From assembly GCA_947491305.1 (NCBI GenBank), contig CANLIL010000002.1, forward strand, positions 27,603-91,602: 64,000 nucleotides of DNA. Reading direction: 5' to 3'. Of the stretch, positions 1 to 9,123 are shown piece after piece. The DNA is from Flavobacteriales bacterium (lineage in GTDB: Bacteria; Bacteroidota; Bacteroidia; Flavobacteriales_D; Crocinitomicaceae). The position numbers and the translations under genes were made by a program. Under the pieces are notes generated by a model that was given only the letters and a program-made list of their open reading frames with translations, was not told the origin of the DNA and did no database searches. The stretch's first letter is position 1, and each line of letters starts with the position of its first letter.

Positions 1-1281
1 ATAAAAATTGAAACGAGTTCAATTAACGAGGTGTTTAATGCGAAAGGTGAAGTAATTAAATTTGATGGATTTTTACGTGTTTACATGGAATCATCGATTG
101 AACAAGAAGAAAATGAAGAAGAAGAAGTTGCTGAAGACGGATTATTACCAGCTGTTGAAGTCGGAGAAGTATTAAACAATGACGAAATCACTGCGACAGA
201 ACGTTTTTCAAGAGCACCATCGCGATACGTTGAAGCTTCGTTAGTAAAGAAATTAGAAGAATTAGGAATTGGTCGACCTTCAACGTATGCACCAACAATT
301 TCGACGATTCAAAAAAGAGGATACGTTGAAAAAGTTGAACGAGATGGCGATTTAAGATCGTATCAAGTATTAAAATTAAAAAACCAGCAAGTTGTTGATG
401 AGGTAAAAACTGAGACAACTGGAAAAGAAAAAAATAAATTATCCCCAACTGATATAGGAATCGTTGTAACTGATTTCTTGCAAGAACATTTTGATTTAAT
501 CATGGATTATAATTTCACCGCTAAAGTGGAACAAGAATTTGATGAAATCGCAAATGGAATGTTGAAATGGACTGATATGATTCGTGAGTTTTACGACCCA
601 TTTCATAAAAATGTTGAAGATACTTTAGAAAATTCTGAACGAGCTAGTGGTGAACGTGAACTAGGATTTCATCCTGTAACTGGAAAAAGAATCATTGTTC
701 GTATCGGTCGTTTTGGACCAATGGTGCAAGTTGGTGATGAACAAACAGATGGCGAAAAACCGCAATTTGCTTCGTTGCAAAAAAACCAATCAATTGGAAA
801 TATTTCATTGGAGGATGCTTTAGAGTTGTTTAAATTACCACGAACACTGGGAGAATTTGAAGAGTTAACAGTTAAAGCAAATGTTGGTCGATTTGGACCC
901 TACATCCAACACGGAAAAATCTTTGCTTCCATTCCAAAAGAAGAAAGCCCAATGGACATATCGTTCGACAGAGCAGTTGAAATAATTTTACTGAAACGTG
1001 AATCAGACGCCAATAAGATCATTAAAATTTTCACGGAGGATGATGACTATCAATTATTAAATGGCCGTTGGGGAGCGTATTTAAAAGTTGGTAAAAATAA
1101 TTTTAAATTGCCTAAAGGAACAGATGCTGAGAAATTAACATTTGAAGAATGTAAAGTTATTGAGGCTTCACAAGCTAAACCTTCCCGTAAAACAATTGGA
1201 AAAGCTGCTCCGAAAGCAAAGGCGAAACCAAAAGCAAAAACAGCAACAAAAGCAAAGGCAAAACCAACAGTGAAAAAATAA
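1..1281 (+). CDS. topA: DNA topoisomerase I, C-terminal part (5' end outside window)
   Basis: Type IA topoisomerase, which relaxes negatively supercoiled DNA by single-strand passage. The frame is open from base 1, so the toprim domain and probably the catalytic tyrosine lie upstream; about 426 C-terminal residues are present. Seen: the family motif LEELGIGRPSTYAPTI in the central domain, then repeated C-terminal modules marked by GRFGPMVQVG, GRFGPYIQHG and GRWGAYLKVG, which match the topoisomerase C-terminal repeat used by Bacteroidota in place of zinc ribbons. The protein ends in a roughly 30-residue Lys/Ala/Pro tail, probably a nonspecific DNA-binding extension. No terminator is evident before the next gene. 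Confidence 0.95.
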   Translation: MKIETSSINEVFNAKGEVIKFDGFLRVYMESSIEQEENEEEEVAEDGLLPAVEVGEVLNNDEITATERFSRAPSRYVEASLVKKLEELGIGRPSTYAPTISTIQKRGYVEKVERDGDLRSYQVLKLKNQQVVDEVKTETTGKEKNKLSPTDIGIVVTDFLQEHFDLIMDYNFTAKVEQEFDEIANGMLKWTDMIREFYDPFHKNVEDTLENSERASGERELGFHPVTGKRIIVRIGRFGPMVQVGDEQTDGEKPQFASLQKNQSIGNISLEDALELFKLPRTLGEFEELTVKANVGRFGPYIQHGKIFASIPKEESPMDISFDRAVEIILLKRESDANKIIKIFTEDDDYQLLNGRWGAYLKVGKNNFKLPKGTDAEKLTFEECKVIEASQAKPSRKTIGKAAPKAKAKPKAKTATKAKAKPTVKK

Positions 1282-1387
1282 AACGTTCGTTTGACAAGGA
1301 GTTTTATAAACATTTGCATCTTTAATACTTTATATCATTAGCTTCAATTGAAGTGCTTTTTCAGGTAGATTTGAAAAAAATCGAATA

Positions 1388-2545
1388 ATGAAAGATATTT
1401 CTATCTACTTCTCACCGATAGAAGAGCAAGATGTTTTTGATGACCAACAGATTGGCAACATCATACAACAGCATACAATAAATGGTTTTCCAGACTTAGT
1501 AAAAGGTGGACTAGCATTACTTTATGTTCCAGAATATAGAGGAGATTCAACCGTTTCTATTGAAAAAAATTCTGTTGAATTTAGATTGCAATTCTATAAA
1601 TTATTCATTGGTTCAACTTGGAATTTTCCGCTTTTTGATTTAGGAGACATTCAAGCTGGAGCAACCTTAAATGACACCTATTTTGCGCTTTCTCAATGTG
1701 TTTCTGAATTGGTGAAGCATCAAATTATCCCAATAATTATTGGCGGAAGTCATGATTTAAATGTTGCAATTTACAAAGGATACTCAACACTTGAGCAAAT
1801 GGTTAACAGCTGTTCGATTGATGCACAATTAGATCTTGGAAACCCAGATTTACCCGTTTCTTCAAATGGATATTTAAGTCATTTGTTGTTAGATCGACCT
1901 TGTTACTTATTCAATCATGCAAATGTTGGCATGCAAGCACCGTTGGTTTCACCCGTTGAATTTGAGTTACACGAAAAATTATTTTTTGACATTTGTCGCT
2001 TAGGAGAATTTAATACAGATTTTAGAAAAGCAGAACCACATTTGCGAAATGCTGATATTTTAAGCATTGATCTGACAGCAGTTAAAGCAAGCGAATTAGG
2101 CTCTAATGCGTATCATGCGCCAAATGGTTTTTTAGCAGATCAAATCTGTCAAATCAGCAAATATGCTGGCATCAGCGACAAGTTAACTTCATTCGGTATT
2201 TTTAATTATTACAGTAACAGTAATCAATTATTGGTTGACGCCTTAATTGCTCAAATGATTTGGTACTTTATCGATGGAGTCTCTCAGCGGGTTGGTGACT
2301 TTCCTGTTGGCACTAAAAAAGATTACATTAAGTTCACCGTTCACATCGACGATTTTAAAAATGAATTAATTTTTTATAAAAGCAATAAATCAGACCGATG
2401 GTGGCTGGAAGTACCTTTTCCGAGTTCGTCAAATTCAAAATACGATCGTCATCATCTTGTTCCTTGTAATTATGAAGATTATGAACGTGCAATGAAAAAT
2501 GATATTCCTAATTTATGGTGGAAAACGTATCAGAAATTAGTTTAA
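1388..2545 (+). CDS. Arginase/formimidoylglutamase-family protein with degenerate metal site
   Basis: 385 residues with the ureohydrolase layout. Active members hydrolyse guanidino compounds (arginine, agmatine, formimidoylglutamate) using two Mn ions held by GG-x-H, D-A-H-x-D and S-x-D-x-D motifs. Here the first motif is kept (GGSHD, H122), the second reads DAQLD (His to Gln at 147) and the third reads SIDLT (second Asp to Thr at 230). Four of six ligands remain, so ordinary catalysis is doubtful. The gene lies between topA and the T9SS cluster on the same strand, with 173 bases before the porP/sprF-like gene. Bacteroidota databases usually label such proteins formimidoylglutamase; here that would be a fold assignment only. 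Confidence 0.75.
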   Translation: MKDISIYFSPIEEQDVFDDQQIGNIIQQHTINGFPDLVKGGLALLYVPEYRGDSTVSIEKNSVEFRLQFYKLFIGSTWNFPLFDLGDIQAGATLNDTYFALSQCVSELVKHQIIPIIIGGSHDLNVAIYKGYSTLEQMVNSCSIDAQLDLGNPDLPVSSNGYLSHLLLDRPCYLFNHANVGMQAPLVSPVEFELHEKLFFDICRLGEFNTDFRKAEPHLRNADILSIDLTAVKASELGSNAYHAPNGFLADQICQISKYAGISDKLTSFGIFNYYSNSNQLLVDALIAQMIWYFIDGVSQRVGDFPVGTKKDYIKFTVHIDDFKNELIFYKSNKSDRWWLEVPFPSSSNSKYDRHHLVPCNYEDYERAMKNDIPNLWWKTYQKLV

Positions 2546-2718
2546 TTTATTTCCTTCATCTACTTGATAATAGGGTCGATAGCAATTTTAGTAAAATTTT
2601 TAACAGAAGATTTACCTAAAAAATTTCTTTTTTAAATTAAATTAATTATTTTAGTCCCCTAATTGGAGAGAAATTACTACTTTTTTCTAGTTTTTTATAA
2701 GCAAGAGACACACTAAAT

Positions 2719-3654
2719 ATGAAGAAAAAAATTATTCTTTTAGCCTCTTTATTTTTTGTAGCATATGGAAACATTATGGCACAACAAGATAAATTGATCA
2801 CTCATTTCATGTATGACAAGATGAGTATTAATCCTGGCTCAACAGGGATTGAAGATGGTATTTGCGCTACTTCTCTATATAGAAATCAGTGGGACAAAAT
2901 TAGTGGAGCGCCAAATTCAGGAATATTAAATGTTGAAGCAAATTTAACGCGTTTTTTTCCAGGTGGAATTGGTATTTCATTTTTTCATGATGCAATTGGA
3001 TTTAACAGACAGAATAATTTATTGTTAAATTACTCTTTTCCTATTAAAATTGGAAGTGCAGGCACTTTAGGAATTGGTATTGGTGCTGGTATGGTAAATT
3101 TTGGTATGTCACCTGATTGGGTTCCACCTACAACAAATGCAGATTCTAAGCTTCCAACAGAATTTAGTGCTACGAATTTAGATTTAAATTTCGGTATTTA
3201 TTTCAAAGGTTCTTCTGATTATTATGTTGGTGTTTCGTCAACACACTTAAATGAATCATTGATGACGCAAAAAGTAGGGAACATTGATCAGAAATATCAA
3301 ATGGCTCGTCATTATTACTTAATGGGAGGTAAAAAGTTCAGAAATATTTGGGGAGGTGATTTAGATGCACAAGCTTTAGTGAGAACCGATTTAATTAAAT
3401 TCTCATCAGACATCAGTGTTCGATATATTTATAATGATAAAATGTATGGTGGTTTAACTTACAGAACTGTCGATGCTGTTGGAATTATGTTGGGCTATAT
3501 TCCAATGAAAAATTTCACAATAGGTTATTCTTATGATTTAACTACAAACAAGTTGGCGAGTGCTTCTAGAGGTTCACATGAAATACTTTTAAAGTACTGT
3601 TATCACTTGCCAAAACCCCCAATGTCAAAGGCAATTCATCCTAGATGGTTGTAA
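2719..3654 (+). CDS. PorP/SprF family T9SS outer-membrane protein
   Basis: 311 residues with a signal peptide ending near residue 21 (VAYGNIMAQQ), then the family opening QDKLITHFMYDKMSINPGST and alternating hydrophobic/glycine-rich strands consistent with an outer-membrane beta barrel. PorP/SprF proteins are attached to the type IX secretion system; they bind peptidoglycan-linked partners or anchor cargo such as SprB at the surface. Placement immediately before gldK on the same strand matches the known porP-porK-porL-porM-porN order. Several paralogues usually exist per genome, so whether this is the core PorP or a cargo-specific SprF cannot be settled from one window. Confidence 0.9.
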   Translation: MKKKIILLASLFFVAYGNIMAQQDKLITHFMYDKMSINPGSTGIEDGICATSLYRNQWDKISGAPNSGILNVEANLTRFFPGGIGISFFHDAIGFNRQNNLLLNYSFPIKIGSAGTLGIGIGAGMVNFGMSPDWVPPTTNADSKLPTEFSATNLDLNFGIYFKGSSDYYVGVSSTHLNESLMTQKVGNIDQKYQMARHYYLMGGKKFRNIWGGDLDAQALVRTDLIKFSSDISVRYIYNDKMYGGLTYRTVDAVGIMLGYIPMKNFTIGYSYDLTTNKLASASRGSHEILLKYCYHLPKPPMSKAIHPRWL

Positions 3655-3770
3655 ATTAAAAAAATAATTACAATATTTGTAACCAATTTAGGTTACTTTC
3701 CGTTATAATTCAAACTATTGATCCTGTAAATGTTTAGTTGAATCCGGAAATAAAATATAAAAGAGGTAAA

Positions 3771-5333
3771 ATGAAAAAACTTTTGTTATTTGTTGTTTTA
3801 AGTGTTTTGTTAGTTGCTTGTAAGCAATCTTCTGGACATTTAACAGGCACTTTAGGTAGACCAGTCTACAATCCTGAAGTTCCTTTAGGGATGGTATATG
3901 TTCCTCATGGTTCTTTCCAAATGGGAGAAAATGATCAAGATGTTCCGTTTAAACATGAGACGCGTGCTAAAACAGTTACTGTTCCAGCATTCTACATGGA
4001 TCAAACAGAGATTTCTAACAATGAATACCGTCAATTCGTAGAATGGGTGCGTGATTCTATTGCTAGAGATAAATTGTATGTTGGTTTAGAAGCAGATGAT
4101 GAAGCGGAACGTTTTATTAATTACCAAGATCGTTATTTTGACGAAGGAGCTTTAGAATTTGCAGATTATGACCCTTCTGATCGTGATAACAACCGTGCTA
4201 TCTTTAATTTGAATTGGGATCGTCCGATCGATTACTCAGATGAGTTAGTTGTTCCATTGTTAGCTGATATGTATTACCCGCAGCCAGAGCGTTTCTATAA
4301 AAGACGTGAAATTGATATTCGTAAGTTAATGTTTAGATATTACTGGATTGATGTTAAAGAAGCAGCTAAAAGAGGAAGAATCAACATAACTAAAGATGGA
4401 TACGAATCTACTGGACAAGTTCAAGATCCAGCTTCTAAATCAGTTGAAGAACACAGAACGTTGATTTCTCCTCCTCATCCTTTTACTAAAGAACCACAAG
4501 GTCAAGATAAAGATTTAGGTTTCTTTAATAAAAAAGGACAAAACAATGCTATTAGAGGCCATGAAGACAGAAAACGTTTTATAATCGATGAGGTGATAAA
4601 TGTTTATCCTGATACATTGTGTTGGGTGCGTGATTTCACATACTCGTTTAACGACCCAGTTTCAAACATGTATTTTTGGCACCCAGGATATGATAATTAT
4701 CCAGTAGTAGGTGTGACGTGGGTGCAAGCGAAAGCATTTGCTGTTTGGAGAACACAATTCTTAAACAATTGGTTGGTTTCTATGGGTGATTTATTTGTAA
4801 ATGATTTCCGTTTGCCAAATGAGTCTGAATGGGAATACGCTGCAAGGGGAGATTTGGAAATGTCTCAATATCCTTGGGGTGGACCTTACATTCGTAACGA
4901 AGTGGGTTGTTTCTTAGGAAACTTTAAACCAATGAGAGGTCGTTATGAAGACGATGGTGGTGTTCAAACTGTTAAAGTTTACTCTTACAATCCAAATGGA
5001 TGGGGATTATATTGTATGGCTGGTAATGTTGCCGAATGGTGCGAAACAGCTTACGATGAGTCAATGTATGAGTTCTCTCATGATATGAGTGCTGATTACA
5101 GATATGACGCAATGGATTGGGATGCTCCTTCAAATAAACGTAAAGTTATTAGAGGTGGTTCTTGGAAAGATATTGGTTATTATCTTCACAATGCTACACG
5201 TACGTATGAGTACCAAGATTCTTCAAAATCTTATGTAGGATTTAGAAATGTAATGACACACATCGGTCGTGGAGGAAGAGATTTCTCTAGAGAAGGTGGA
5301 GAAGAAATTCGAAGTGATATTGAATTACGCTAA
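3771..5333 (+). CDS. gldK: Gliding motility/T9SS lipoprotein GldK (PorK)
   Basis: 520 residues. The start is placed at ATG 3771 because it directly precedes a lipoprotein signal (MKKLLLFVVL...LLVAC, lipobox Cys about residue 17); an in-frame TTG at 3738 would add 11 hydrophilic residues. The rest is an FGE-sulfatase (formylglycine-generating enzyme) fold: GMVYVPHGSFQMG near residue 40, RLPNESEWEYAARGD near 360, GNVAEWCE and VIRGGSWKD near the end, with a long insertion between the first and second blocks. GldK is a structural paralogue, not an oxidase. With GldN it forms the periplasmic ring of the T9SS under the outer membrane. It is followed after 54 bases by gldL. Confidence 0.96.
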   Translation: MKKLLLFVVLSVLLVACKQSSGHLTGTLGRPVYNPEVPLGMVYVPHGSFQMGENDQDVPFKHETRAKTVTVPAFYMDQTEISNNEYRQFVEWVRDSIARDKLYVGLEADDEAERFINYQDRYFDEGALEFADYDPSDRDNNRAIFNLNWDRPIDYSDELVVPLLADMYYPQPERFYKRREIDIRKLMFRYYWIDVKEAAKRGRINITKDGYESTGQVQDPASKSVEEHRTLISPPHPFTKEPQGQDKDLGFFNKKGQNNAIRGHEDRKRFIIDEVINVYPDTLCWVRDFTYSFNDPVSNMYFWHPGYDNYPVVGVTWVQAKAFAVWRTQFLNNWLVSMGDLFVNDFRLPNESEWEYAARGDLEMSQYPWGGPYIRNEVGCFLGNFKPMRGRYEDDGGVQTVKVYSYNPNGWGLYCMAGNVAEWCETAYDESMYEFSHDMSADYRYDAMDWDAPSNKRKVIRGGSWKDIGYYLHNATRTYEYQDSSKSYVGFRNVMTHIGRGGRDFSREGGEEIRSDIELR

Positions 5334-5387
5334 GAATAAATAAACAACAAACAATTAAATTATTTAAAAACACAAAAACAAAAAACT

Positions 5388-6191
5388 ATGAAACCAGGAA
5401 GTAAAGGATGGAAAAAGTTTATGGCGAAACTGTATGGATTTGGTGCAGCAGTAGTAATCGTAGGAGCTTTATTTAAAATTATGCATTGGCCATATGCAGG
5501 GCCAATGCTTGTAGTAGGATTAAGTACTGAGGCGTTGATTTTCATCTTCTCTGCTTTTGAACCAATTCATGAAGATCCAAACTGGGAATTAGTTTACCCT
5601 GAATTGGCTTTAGGTCATTCAGATGAGTTAGATCACAGTAATTTACCAGCAGGTAAATCTAAAGGTGGAATTACGGATCAATTAGATAAAATGTTGGAAG
5701 AAGCTAAAATTGATAGTCAATTGTTAGAGCGACTTGGAGACGGAATGCGTTCTTTAGGTGAAAATGCTGCTCAATTGAAATCAGTTTCATCTGCAGCTGC
5801 TGCAACAGATTCTTATGTTTCTAGTTTACAAGCTGCATCTGATAAAGTTTCTAATCTTTCTGAAGCATACGAAAGAGCGTCTGTTTCAATTTCTGGATTG
5901 ACTTCAGAGGCTAAAGAAGGTGAATCTTTTGGAGAACAAATGCAAAAAGTATCTAAAAACTTAGCTGCTTTGAACAATGTTTATGAATTACAATTGAAAG
6001 GTTCTTCTTCACATTTAGAAGCAACTGAAAAATTCCAATCTCAAGTAGTAGAGATGATGGCGAATCTTTCTGCTTCTACTGAAGATACAAGATTGTACAA
6101 AGAAAACATGGCGTTATTGGCTAAAAACTTAACTGACTTAAATAACGTTTACGGAAATATGTTAAAAGCTATGACAATAACTAAAGGATAA
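5388..6191 (+). CDS. gldL: T9SS/gliding motor protein GldL (PorL)
   Basis: 267 residues, inner-membrane stator of the proton-driven T9SS motor. Two transmembrane helices lie at about 15-32 and 38-57, separated by a short turn (MHWPYAG). Charged residues inside or at the edge of the membrane (K30, H33, E48, E58) agree with those proposed to carry protons in this family. The remaining roughly 200 residues are cytoplasmic, Ala/Ser/Leu-rich and probably coiled coil. Five GldL surround two GldM in known structures. The start ATG follows an A-rich leader without a Shine-Dalgarno sequence. It lies between gldK and gldM in one operon. Confidence 0.96.
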   Translation: MKPGSKGWKKFMAKLYGFGAAVVIVGALFKIMHWPYAGPMLVVGLSTEALIFIFSAFEPIHEDPNWELVYPELALGHSDELDHSNLPAGKSKGGITDQLDKMLEEAKIDSQLLERLGDGMRSLGENAAQLKSVSSAAAATDSYVSSLQAASDKVSNLSEAYERASVSISGLTSEAKEGESFGEQMQKVSKNLAALNNVYELQLKGSSSHLEATEKFQSQVVEMMANLSASTEDTRLYKENMALLAKNLTDLNNVYGNMLKAMTITKG

Positions 6192-6260
6192 TCTCAGATT
6201 AACCAGTTATTATAAGTTATTGAAAATATTTATTGAGAAACAATAAAAATTAATTAAATC

Positions 6261-7994
6261 ATGGCAGGAGGAAAAGAAACCCCAAGACAGAAGATGATCG
6301 GTATGATGTACCTTGTACTTACCGCACTTCTGGCCCTTAACGTATCAAAACAAGTATTGGATGCATTCGTTGCAATTGAAGAAAATACACAAAAATCTTC
6401 AATTACACATTTGGATAGAGGTAATTCTGCTAAATCTGACCTTAGTGGAGAATTAGCGGACAAAACAAATCCAATTGAGAAAATCAAAAAAATTAAATAT
6501 TACCTAGGAATAATTGATCAAATTGATGCTGAAACAGCAAAACGCATCAAAGAAATCGATGATTTGAAATTGAATATCTTGAAAGAAAGTGGTGAAGATA
6601 TCACTAAAATTAAAGATAAAGATAAAGAATCAATTGTTTGGGTTCCATACAGCAAAGCAAATCCATTGTTGCCAACACGTTTGAATTTGATGGCAGTGCA
6701 AGCAAAGGATCAATACGATGTACCGATGCACATTATCGTCGGAGAGGAAATCAAAAATCCTAAAGGTGATGGTCTTAAATTATGGAATAGTTACAACGAT
6801 TTTAGAAACACTGTTTGTAAATTAGTTGGAACGTATAAAATCGGAACGAAAGGATACACATTAAACCCAACGAATATCAACAAGTTTAAGGATAACGATG
6901 ATTTGGCAAAACAAGTTGATAAAATGTTCGCTAAAAACAAAGTAAATATCAACGATGATGGTGAAGTAATCAAAAACATTTACATGGAATTGACTAAACC
7001 AGAACGTGTAGATATGGACGAAGAGAAAGGTGTTCACTGGATTGGTAAAACATTTGACCATGCTCCTTTAGTTGGTGCTATAGCTTCTTTAACTGCGTTG
7101 CAACAAGAAATTTTAGCGGCTCGAGCAACAGCAGTAGCTCACATCAAATCCCGTGTTAGTACAGGTGAATACAGCTTCAACAAAATTGTTGGTTTAGCGT
7201 ATGGTCCAGCTGTTGCCAATTCTGGTGATGAAGTTGAATTGAAAGTAATGATGGCAGCATTTGATACAGACAATCAACCAACTGTAACTGGTCCTGGTGC
7301 TATAACTGTAGCTGACGGTCAAGGTATTGTTAAGGTTAGAGTTTCTGGTGGAGCTGAAATGCCTGTTAGTGGAACAGTTTCGATTAAAAATAAATCGGGT
7401 GCTACTAAAACTGAAAAGTGGACGCATACAATTAAAATTATGAAGCCACAAGGTACTGTTTCTTTGCCAGAAATGAGAGTTTTGTACAGAGGGTATAAAA
7501 ACCTTGTTGAGGCAGTTGCATCAGGATATGATCAAACAACAATTAGTGGTGCTGGTGTTAGTTTGACTAAGTCTGGTATTCAATGGATTGCTACACCTGG
7601 TTCTGGTACAGAATGTTCAATTTCAGTTTTTGGAAAAAGTTCTGTAACAAATAAAAGTGTGAATCTCGGTAATTTCAAATTCAAGATTAAAAAAATGCCA
7701 GCGGCAAAAATTACTTGGGGTAAATTTGGAACAGGAGATAAAGCTACAAACAGAGATGGTAAAATTCTTAATGCTGGATATGATGAATCTATTCCTTTAA
7801 CGGCATCATTTAAAGTAGAAAAATGGATACTAAATGTAGGGTCAAAATCTGCTTCCGGAGTTGGGAATAAATTATCTAATGAGGCTATGGCTATTTTAAG
7901 AGCAGCTACACCAGGTTCTATGGCTTCATTCTCTTGTATCTATTCAGGAACAGGAACTGGTGGCGCACCTGCTGATTTAAATGTTAAGCTTTAA
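6261..7994 (+). CDS. gldM: T9SS/gliding motor protein GldM (PorM)
   Basis: 577 residues. A single N-terminal transmembrane helix (MYLVLTALLALNVSK, about residues 15-30) follows a short cytoplasmic segment and carries on into a long periplasmic part built in the family from an alpha-helical domain followed by Ig-like beta domains. The end (SGTGTGGAPADLNVKL) fits the last beta domain that contacts the GldK/GldN ring. In the known complex a GldM dimer rotates within GldL and transmits torque across the periplasm. It is somewhat longer than the roughly 510-520 residues usual in Flavobacterium. It starts 69 bases after gldL and ends 22 bases before gldN. Confidence 0.96.
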   Translation: MAGGKETPRQKMIGMMYLVLTALLALNVSKQVLDAFVAIEENTQKSSITHLDRGNSAKSDLSGELADKTNPIEKIKKIKYYLGIIDQIDAETAKRIKEIDDLKLNILKESGEDITKIKDKDKESIVWVPYSKANPLLPTRLNLMAVQAKDQYDVPMHIIVGEEIKNPKGDGLKLWNSYNDFRNTVCKLVGTYKIGTKGYTLNPTNINKFKDNDDLAKQVDKMFAKNKVNINDDGEVIKNIYMELTKPERVDMDEEKGVHWIGKTFDHAPLVGAIASLTALQQEILAARATAVAHIKSRVSTGEYSFNKIVGLAYGPAVANSGDEVELKVMMAAFDTDNQPTVTGPGAITVADGQGIVKVRVSGGAEMPVSGTVSIKNKSGATKTEKWTHTIKIMKPQGTVSLPEMRVLYRGYKNLVEAVASGYDQTTISGAGVSLTKSGIQWIATPGSGTECSISVFGKSSVTNKSVNLGNFKFKIKKMPAAKITWGKFGTGDKATNRDGKILNAGYDESIPLTASFKVEKWILNVGSKSASGVGNKLSNEAMAILRAATPGSMASFSCIYSGTGTGGAPADLNVKL

Positions 7995-8016
7995 TATTAA
8001 TTAATTCGTTTTTATT

Positions 8017-9033
8017 ATGAAAAATACATTGTTTAGTTTAATAGTTTTATTTAGTGTTTGTAATTTACATTCACAATTAGAACTAATAAATGGAGGACCT
8101 GTTAATGTGCCTTCAGAGGGAGTTATTGACGGTATTTATATAAAGGAACATGTTCCAACTAAACGAATGATTGCATATGAAGACGTTCGTGAAGCGGATG
8201 TAATTTGGAATAGAAGAGTATGGAGCTACATTGATTTGAGAGAAAAGATTAACCATTCAATGTATTATCCATTTGATGATTATACATTTCCTGATGGAGT
8301 TTGGATTAAAAACAATACACGATGGAGTTTGTGGACAGTTATTAAACATAATATATATGAATCTAATCTCACAATATATGAACCAAAAAATCCGCTTTCT
8401 GGAGATCAAGGTCCGTTTGATGGTGACCAATTCAAATATCCACTAAAATCTCAAAATAATTTAAATTACGCAAGCGATAAAGCTTTTAAAGATAAAGTAG
8501 ATGGTTATTTGAATATTATTTCAAATAAAAGATTTGTTGCTATACCATCAGAAATTGACGGTTCAGATTCAGTTACTATTGATCCTGCAACTCAATTGTC
8601 TACTGTTGTTACAAAGGACACTTTTGATTTAATTCGAATTAAATCTGAAAATATCGTTCAATACCGTTTGAAAGAAGAATGGTTCTTTGATAAAGAGCGT
8701 TCAGTTTTAGACAAACGTATTTTAGGATTAGCTCCAGTTATTTACGACCAAACAAAAGAAGGCGGTAAATATGTTGAGTTGTTTTGGTTGTATTTTCCAG
8801 AATGTCGTTTGGTATTCAATAACTATTTTGTTTACAATGAATTGAATGATGCGCAATGGATGAGTTTTGATGACTTATTTTGGAAAAGACGTTTCAATGC
8901 TGTGATGTACAAAGAAAGCAATGTATATGACAGAGGAATTGATACCTATAAAAATGGTGTGGATGCCTTGCATGAAGCTGAACGAATCAAAGAAGGAATT
9001 CGTACAATTGAACACGATGTTTGGAATTTCTAA
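8017..9033 (+). CDS. gldN: T9SS/gliding periplasmic ring protein GldN (PorN)
   Basis: 338 residues with a Sec signal peptide (MKNTLFSLIVLFSVCNLHSQ) and a soluble periplasmic domain rich in aromatic and charged residues. Family-typical stretches include DVREADVIWNRRVWSYIDLR near residue 50 and FFDKERSVLDKRILGLAPV near 230. GldN partners with GldK in the outer-membrane-associated ring of the T9SS and is required for secretion and gliding. It is the last gene of the gldKLMN operon, with a strong intrinsic terminator 20 bases downstream. No gldO paralogue follows, unlike Flavobacterium johnsoniae, which has gldN and gldO side by side. Confidence 0.95.
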   Translation: MKNTLFSLIVLFSVCNLHSQLELINGGPVNVPSEGVIDGIYIKEHVPTKRMIAYEDVREADVIWNRRVWSYIDLREKINHSMYYPFDDYTFPDGVWIKNNTRWSLWTVIKHNIYESNLTIYEPKNPLSGDQGPFDGDQFKYPLKSQNNLNYASDKAFKDKVDGYLNIISNKRFVAIPSEIDGSDSVTIDPATQLSTVVTKDTFDLIRIKSENIVQYRLKEEWFFDKERSVLDKRILGLAPVIYDQTKEGGKYVELFWLYFPECRLVFNNYFVYNELNDAQWMSFDDLFWKRRFNAVMYKESNVYDRGIDTYKNGVDALHEAERIKEGIRTIEHDVWNF

Positions 9034-9051
9034 TTCCTAATTATATTATTT

Positions 9052-9078
9052 AAAACCCCGATTTATCGGGGTTTTTTT
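9052..9078 (+). terminator. Intrinsic terminator after gldN
   Basis: Perfect hairpin CCCCGA-TTTA-TCGGGG (9056-9071) preceded by AAAA and followed by seven T. It closes the gldKLMN operon. Confidence 0.92.
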
Positions 9079-9111
9079 ATGCCATCTATTTTTTCTTAGC
9101 ATTTAAGAATG

Positions 9112-9119
9112 TATCTTTG
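9112..9119 (+). promoter_or_regulatory. Bacteroidota -7 box (TATCTTTG) for the ABC-F gene
   Basis: Exact match to TAnnTTTG, ending only four bases before the preferred ATG at 9124. The transcript would therefore begin at or next to the start codon. No clear -33 TTG element was seen. Confidence 0.6.
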
Positions 9120-9123
9120 TGCT

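Noticed and set aside
188..448. Minus-strand ORF of 86 codons inside topA
   Set aside because: Shadow of the real topA frame; low-complexity hydrophobic translation, no start context or promoter. The same applies to many other overlapping frames, for example 1050-1319, 7194-7451, 9855-10298, 25596-25829, 55193-55549 and 57716-58345.
1170..1281. Lys/Ala/Pro-rich repeat as a possible tandem repeat locus
   Set aside because: It encodes the ordinary basic tail of Bacteroidota topoisomerase I and has no unit repeated exactly at DNA level.
3738..3770. TTG start for gldK upstream of the signal peptide
   Set aside because: It would put 11 hydrophilic residues before the lipoprotein signal; ATG 3771 gives a normal one.
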